DNA from: Camarhynchus parvulus
Taxonomy: Eukaryota; Chordata; Aves; Passeriformes; Thraupidae
Reading direction: 5' to 3'
Length of the DNA stretch: 64,000 bases
NCBI RefSeq assembly: GCF_901933205.1
Contig: NC_044590.1
Span: 10,195,501-10,259,500 of the forward strand
Part shown: positions 58,331-64,000 of the stretch, piece by piece
Layout of the letters: every line of letters begins with the position of its first letter
How positions within the stretch are numbered: position 1 is the first letter of the stretch
The notes under the pieces: model-generated
What the model saw: only the letters and a program-made list of their open reading frames with translations
Database searches by the model: none
What the model was told of the DNA's origin: nothing
Translations under genes and position numbers: made by a program

Positions 58331-59979
58331 TGCTGGATGTCCCCTTTGAATGTCTCTTGAGGGACTGAAATAGAAATACCGTGGCAGCTTTCTTCCCTCA
58401 CCGTGTCCCCTCCATGAAACCATTTCTATCTGCCATTTCCAAAAGTCAATAGACTGTGGAGAGAGCTCTAGCTTAAGCTTGCTACAGGAAACAAAATACA
58501 ACCTGTTCCCGAGCTGCTACTTGAAGAAAACAACCACTTCAAACCCTTTGTCTTTAATGACTTTCAAAAATGAAATACATACACAAAACAACTCAAGCCA
58601 TATGCAAATCACGCTCTTTCTCCCAGGCTGGCACAATCCTGGAAGTCTCCTGGATCTGAAAGAGGCAAAGGGCTCATCAGGGAATAAAACACTGTCCAGC
58701 CCAAGCATGGACAGGCAGCTGTGGCCTTAAAGAATTGTGGTAATTATTAAATCTGCTAAAAGGAAAAAGAAAAAAAGATTCCAAACACTAAGAAAACAAA
58801 TCCCCAAAAGCTGCTGTGAGCTTGCACTGATGTTATTTCTCCTGCGTTTGTGGGAGCAGGTGATGTCCCCATCCTGTTTGGCAGAGGCAGGCAGCCCAGC
58901 CTGGCAGCCTGAGCTGTGACCCTTGTGTGGTGCTCTGCCAGGCAGGGACATCTGGCTGCTCCTCTGATCTGCAGTCCTGTGGTTTCCTTTGTGATGTGGC
59001 AAAGCACGTGGCCCCCAGTACATCTGTATAATTAATGTGAGGGGAAAATATGAGCAACAACAGAAAAAGAAAAAAAAAATAAAAGAGCCCTCAAAGAACA
59101 GAAGCTGTTCAGGGTCAGCAGAAGGGCTGATAAAGTAAGGATGTAGTACAGAGTCACAGGATGGGTTTGACTCCATGCATTGGGGTATTTAGGGGATGAA
59201 GACAGCTCTGATTTCACCCTGTGCCACTGAACAAGTTCTCCATTTCTTGAAACATCTGTTTCACCAGTTTCTCATATTCTGCAAGCCCTGCAGGGCAGGG
59301 ACGCTGCTGTATTTACAGATAAAGTCTCTACTGGACCCAACAGAATATAAAAACAAGAATAAAAATGTCATCTGCCTGTTGCAGCCAGCAGGAGTTACCA
59401 TATCCGCAAAGTTTTTTAACATTGCTTGCTGTGTTTTGCCGTACTGGGGTTTTTGGGACATTTTACTGAGGTAAGTGTCAGACTGAGCTTATGGGGACAA
59501 GTGTCCTGTACAGGACAGCAAAGGGCCATGGCTCTTGAAGAACAGGGCTGGCAAGCTGAGCTCCTTGTCCTGTGAGCCCCCAAAAGCCAAACTGCAGTGA
59601 CACTGAGCTAAGAGCAGTGACATCTCTGCTGGGTGAGGACCCAGAGGCAGCAGTGACATCAGGGGACAAGGACTCCAAAGCCAGCAGGTCACTTCAGAGC
59701 CCTGCTCCACTCACATCTTGGGTCTTTGCAATTGCACTGGTTGAAAACAAAACAAAACATAAAAAGGAGAAACAAAAGTAAGCCTTTTTCTCTTAAAGGA
59801 GAAAGGGAAATCCTGAAATTCAAAGGAAACTTCTCATGTGATTTATAATATTTATAAAAATCTGTTATCAGGGAAGTGTTATATTAATTTCTTCCCCCTA
59901 TACACAGCAAAGGTCATAGGTAGGGGATGAATTTCCACATTTTATACTGTAAACACTGTACTGTTCAAATCTTTTATGA
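58331..59979. other. Unique DNA, no gene recognised
   Basis: Minus-strand frames of up to 149 codons (58727-59176) are T-run driven hydrophobic strings without domains. No further repeat is identified. Confidence 0.55.
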
Positions 59980-60280
59980 CATCCTCCTCTGTGGGAATAC
60001 CATTTGTAGTTGTTAAACTCTGAGTGTCATTTAGTTGCATTAATGGATACTTAACAGGCTACCAAGTATTTTTTGGTAAGCCTTTATTTCAGAGTTCCCA
60101 TTATGATTAATTCATTTTGCTCTGAAAGCAATAGCCCCACTTGTAATGTATTTTTCTGGTATTAACATGCCTCTGCAAGCATGTCCATAGGTGCTCAAGG
60201 GCAATTTATCATTAGTTAAATGAGAGTTAATGGACACTAAAAGTGCCACTTATTTTCTGAGTGATCCATTAACACACACA
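59980..60280. promoter_or_regulatory. AT-rich homeodomain-site cluster, weak candidate element
   Basis: The block is dense in TAAT/ATTA cores: GCATTAATGG, CATTATGATTAATTC, ATCATTAGTTAAATG and GAGAGTTAATGGACACTAA. It also has a small hairpin TACCAA...TTGGTA near 60060. CpG is absent, so the case is weaker than for the other blocks. Confidence 0.25.
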
Positions 60281-61404
60281 CAAAAAAAGGAGGCAAAAGC
60301 TGGCCAGCAGATTCCTTTGGTAGGATAACTGAGAGCTCTGCTCTGCACATTTCAAATTTGTTTTGATACCAGGGTGGCCTTTAAAGCACTGAGGGGTTGC
60401 ACATCTCAGGTGTCTGAATGCAAGCAGCTGATGTGAAAAAGGGGAGGGGAGACTGAAAGTTTGTGCTGAGCACTGGGGAGGAAGGAGGCAAGAGCAGGAA
60501 ATGATTGCCTGAATCCAGACAGACAGAAGTGGTGTGGGTGCTGAAAGTGAGCAGTTCTGAATTCATTGGTAACTGCTTAGAAAAAGATCTCAGATGAGTT
60601 AAACTAGTTTTTACTGTAAGTCCTACCATCACTGCTCAGCTGATATAGTAATGACACTAAAACATAGGCCTAGTGTGATTATCTTTCATAAATTATAAGT
60701 ATCTCAGTATTAAATCAAAATACGAATAAAGTGGTCAATAAAACAGTAGTTTCAGCTAGGTGAGGAGGAAGAAAGGATATTTTTTCCTAGTATTCAAAGT
60801 GAAGAGAAAGCAAAGAATGCTAAGCCTTGTGAATCATTTTATCAATAAATAAATCACTGAAACAAAGTTGGTCATGGGGCACTTTATATCCCATAACTTC
60901 CTCAGAAGGTGAGACAAAAGAAACCCAAACACCTGAGTTCTGCAGCAAACAGTTCCAGGTGCTGCAGCACCTGCAGTGACTCACTTCAGCCTGAGGATTG
61001 TCCCAGCAAGGAGCAGATGCCAAAAACTCATAGAAAACACTGCAAGACTCTTATCAAAATTAATACACTTTTATTTACCCTTAAATTAGATGCCACCATT
61101 TCCCACTCACAACCCCCAAACTATAGTTCATCTAGTTGAATTCTCTAAAATTCAAGGAGTTAGCAAAACATCCTCCAATTCTCAGTCCTGCATCAGCTTA
61201 CAAAGGTCAACACTCAGCAGAGTCACAGAAATGCAGCACCAGGGCAGGTTAAAATAAAACCAGAGCCTATTTTATCCGATTTTCCTTGAGAACAGAGATG
61301 CTTTGATATTATTATTTGGCAGTTTTATTCCATTTGAATGTGAAAGGTGAGCATAAGTGCAGATTAACATTATTTCCAAGAAGGGGGAAGACCACATAAC
61401 TTAC
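60281..61404. other. Unique DNA, no gene recognised
   Basis: No gene or transposon is recognised. A short CACACACA word lies near 60273. Confidence 0.55.
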
Positions 61405-61575
61405 CTAGATATATATTATATAAATTTTATATCTAAAAATATATATTAAAATGTATATAATATAAAATATATATTATATTATTATATAATATAAAATATA
61501 AATATATAAAATACAGTATAAAGTATAAGATATCTATAAAATATATATGCTATAAAATGTAAATATTTTTTCTTA
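61405..61575. repeat. AT-rich (TATA)n-like low-complexity tract
   Basis: About 170 bp made almost only of A and T, in ATATATAT, TATAAAAT and TATAATAT words, with strong self-complementarity. Such tracts mutate by slippage and can extrude cruciforms. Limits are soft. Confidence 0.9.
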
Positions 61576-64000
61576 TTATTTGTTTATATCTAGCGCCTAT
61601 ATATTTTTTTCTATACAAGGGAAAAAGGATCACCAAGGGGTACCACATCCAGGCAGGAGGAGCAGAGAGAAGAGGGGATCTGGGTCTCATCAGGTCACAG
61701 GGAGCAGATGGAAGGGAGATGCAAAGACAGCAGAGCAACACACATTTTGCTGCCTGTTTAATCCTCCCCACAGTTGTGGCCAGGCTCCCAAATTCCTTAC
61801 TCCAGCTCTGTTCCTCTCTCAGATGAATCTAAGTGCACAGCTCAACAGAGCATGCTAAAACAACTTCATAAACAACCCGAAAAGCAAATAGCTGAAAGCA
61901 TTTTACTTTTAAAAATCTACTTTCATCACTTTAAGGCAATTAGTTCAGGGAGATGATGATAAAGCAGTGAAGGTTGCTACAAGTGACAGCACTGAAACTC
62001 CTGACACAGATATGGTACAGATTGCAGGAATAAACACTTCCCATGTTTCAGAAATCACATTGTCATCGATGTTTGCAGGCCCTGAAATTAGCTGAAGCAA
62101 TCAGGAGCTGCTGGCAGCAGGCAGTTGCTTGGATTGCTTTTGTTTTTCACTGCAAGAGTCTCCATTTGCAGCTTGAATCCCCTCACACCTGTAACAGCTT
62201 TCAGTCGAGTTTCCCTCTGCCTGTGGCCAAGGAATATCCCCAAAAAACTGATGGAAAAATCCAGATCCCTGGGCTTTCTGCAGCCTTCCCCAGCACCTTC
62301 TCAGCCTCAGGGGCACAGCCCAGGGGCCCTGAGCTCGGCCCAGGCTGCCTTTGTCCAAGGCAGGACAGGTCCTCCCTTTTTGTGTCCCCTTCAGAAACAC
62401 ACAGTTTTTAAAACAATAGGAAAACACTAAAATTGTCAGGGTTTCTCCCCCAAAATATGTCTGGCTGTCTTCCACTTTCTCAGCTCTCTGCTGTGGCATG
62501 GGTAGATCAGAAATCAGGCATGTCACCTATGCCTCAAAGAGGGCTCACTGACAGCTCTGAAAAGTCCTAATTGGTTATGAAGTGTCAGAAAAAGCAAACA
62601 CTTCTGCAAAGATGCCAGAAATATTCACTCTTTGGGGTCACTTCATCCATTCCCTGCAGTCATGGTGTCAGGCACCAAGCTTCCAGTTACTCCTTTATCC
62701 CATAGAGCAGCATTTGGGGGAATTTCCTCTGCACTGCTCAGTCCTGTGTAATTTTTTTTAAATAGAATAGAGACGTTTCCAGCATTTTGTTCCTGGAGTA
62801 GAGGACCCAGGGGAGCCTCTCCCTGCAGGACGGGTCACCCCAGGACACAGGGACCCTGGGGAGGGCAGGCTGCCTCTCCCTGTGTCTCTGCTGCTCAAAG
62901 CCAGCCCATGACTTCTGCAGAAGGCAGCACAGCATGAGGCTTCCTCTGCTTCCCTGTGAAGGTCAGAGGTGTCCTGATGGACAGGAATTTTCCTCCCACC
63001 CTGGCCCCGCACCTGGTTGTCTCCATTTGCCAATTATCAAATGAGGCAAAGCAATAAATCATCACCTCAGAGGCAAGTCCCCTGCAACCACAGCATCCCC
63101 ATTCTGTGGCACATTCCACAGTGAAATCACTGTGTGCTCACACAAGGGCACATTTTGTCCTCTTTCCTTCTGTTTCCCACCACTTTTGATGGTTGCCCTG
63201 TTCCCAGCACCTACAGATGACATCTCTGATGTTACCAGGTTGGTTTATCTTTTTTTGCTTGTTTGGCTTTTTTTTTTCTCCTTAAAACCCTCAAGGAAAT
63301 AGAGTACCTAACCAGGATTTTTAGATTAACTCCCACATGCCAATCCCAAACCTCTCTTCTTCCTCCACAGAAGTGAACAATAGAAAAGATAGCTCAGCAA
63401 GGCAGACAAGTCAGTGGGAAAAACCCTGGGAGAGATGGAGCCCCAGCACCAGGGCTGTTAACTTGCATGATAAAAGTATTGAAACTGGTTTAATCTGCAA
63501 GATCTTTGCCTTCTGCCCACAGACCTCACTTCAGTTCACTGCCCCTGGCTGTATTCAGTGATGTTGGGTACAGGGAGAAAGGTCTTCAGTTGGGAAAAAC
63601 AGTCAGAATCATCTCAAACAGGGTTTAGAGGTTTCACTCCTAGGTTTTTCTACCATGTTTGTACAGAGAAAACCCTTGGAGTAAAATTTCTAAACCCTAA
63701 CACTTAGCTCATATTCTGAATAGCCACTATAAAGTGGTTTTTTATTCTATTTCTGCATTTCAGGAGAGAGAATACAAAAGGCATTTTTGGCTAGTCAATA
63801 GAAGAGGTGGAGAAAGTCAGTATGAATATGCAAATATACACAGATCATGGCAGACAAAGTCTACAAATGAAAGATCAAATTCATGTTTCTCAGCTCGAAT
63901 TTGTCTTTGCATTTTGACCTTATTGAGGTACAGTAGATTGCTTTCAACCTTGCCTTAGCAGCTAAGAAAGGTGAAAAACTTACCCTTTCTGTGGAAATGA
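61576..64000. other. Unique DNA, no gene recognised
   Basis: The last 2.4 kb alternates AT-rich DNA with a GC-richer patch at about 62270-63100, where overlapping open frames of 90-140 codons occur on both strands. None has a nameable domain, and no repeat is identified up to the window end. Confidence 0.55.

Noticed and set aside
57942..58349. Plus-strand frame of 135 codons
   Set aside because: It crosses the junction of the solo LTR and the antisense CR1, so it is composed of repeat sequence.
1..64000. tRNA, rRNA, snRNA or bacterial-type operon structure
   Set aside because: No cloverleaf with A and B boxes, no rRNA text and no collinear gene series were seen on either strand.

Overview
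The window reads as a piece of a songbird (passerine) nuclear genome lying in a gene desert or a very long intron. Three things point to a passerine: a 3' CR1 LINE end of the bird type that finishes in the ATTCTATGA tail (11008-11470), three endogenous-retrovirus LTRs of kinds I know from finch and sparrow genomes (5128-5416, about 27259-27705, and 57703-58158), and a repeat load that is otherwise very low. I recognise no protein-coding gene, rRNA or tRNA. The longest open frames, at most about 190 codons, have no family match that I can name, and open frames of that size are expected by chance in 64 kb.

Layout. 1-11 kb: AT-rich unique DNA with one relic of an ancient sauropsid repeat, a CpG-retaining block at 4450-4980, a 289-bp solo LTR, two CTCF-like motifs and a G-quadruplex motif. 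11-24 kb: the CR1 copy, several compact CpG-retaining or homeodomain-site-rich blocks (13.5-15.1 kb and 18.1-18.3 kb), and a 40/41-bp minisatellite with a second, higher-order period (23.4-23.7 kb). 24-39 kb: a second LTR, one more dense candidate regulatory block (28.25-28.70 kb) and long featureless stretches. 39-47 kb: the most structured part, with an ancient amniote-type CR1 3' half, a 0.3-kb tandem duplication, an E-box/CpG block, an ancient repeat relic, and a pair of 150-bp direct repeats exactly 1380 bp apart that bracket an isolated exon-like segment with strong splice signals (45704-45819). 47-64 kb: a decayed CR1 reverse-transcriptase fragment that still shows motif A, further candidate regulatory blocks with a third CTCF-like motif, a solo LTR inserted into an older CR1, and an AT-rich tract.

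No genes act together here. The best working picture is a regulatory landscape around a distant developmental gene, with scattered retroelement fossils of at least three ages. I cannot see evolutionary conservation from a single sequence, so every regulatory call rests on composition and motifs and carries low to moderate confidence. I found nothing that looks like a new multi-gene system.
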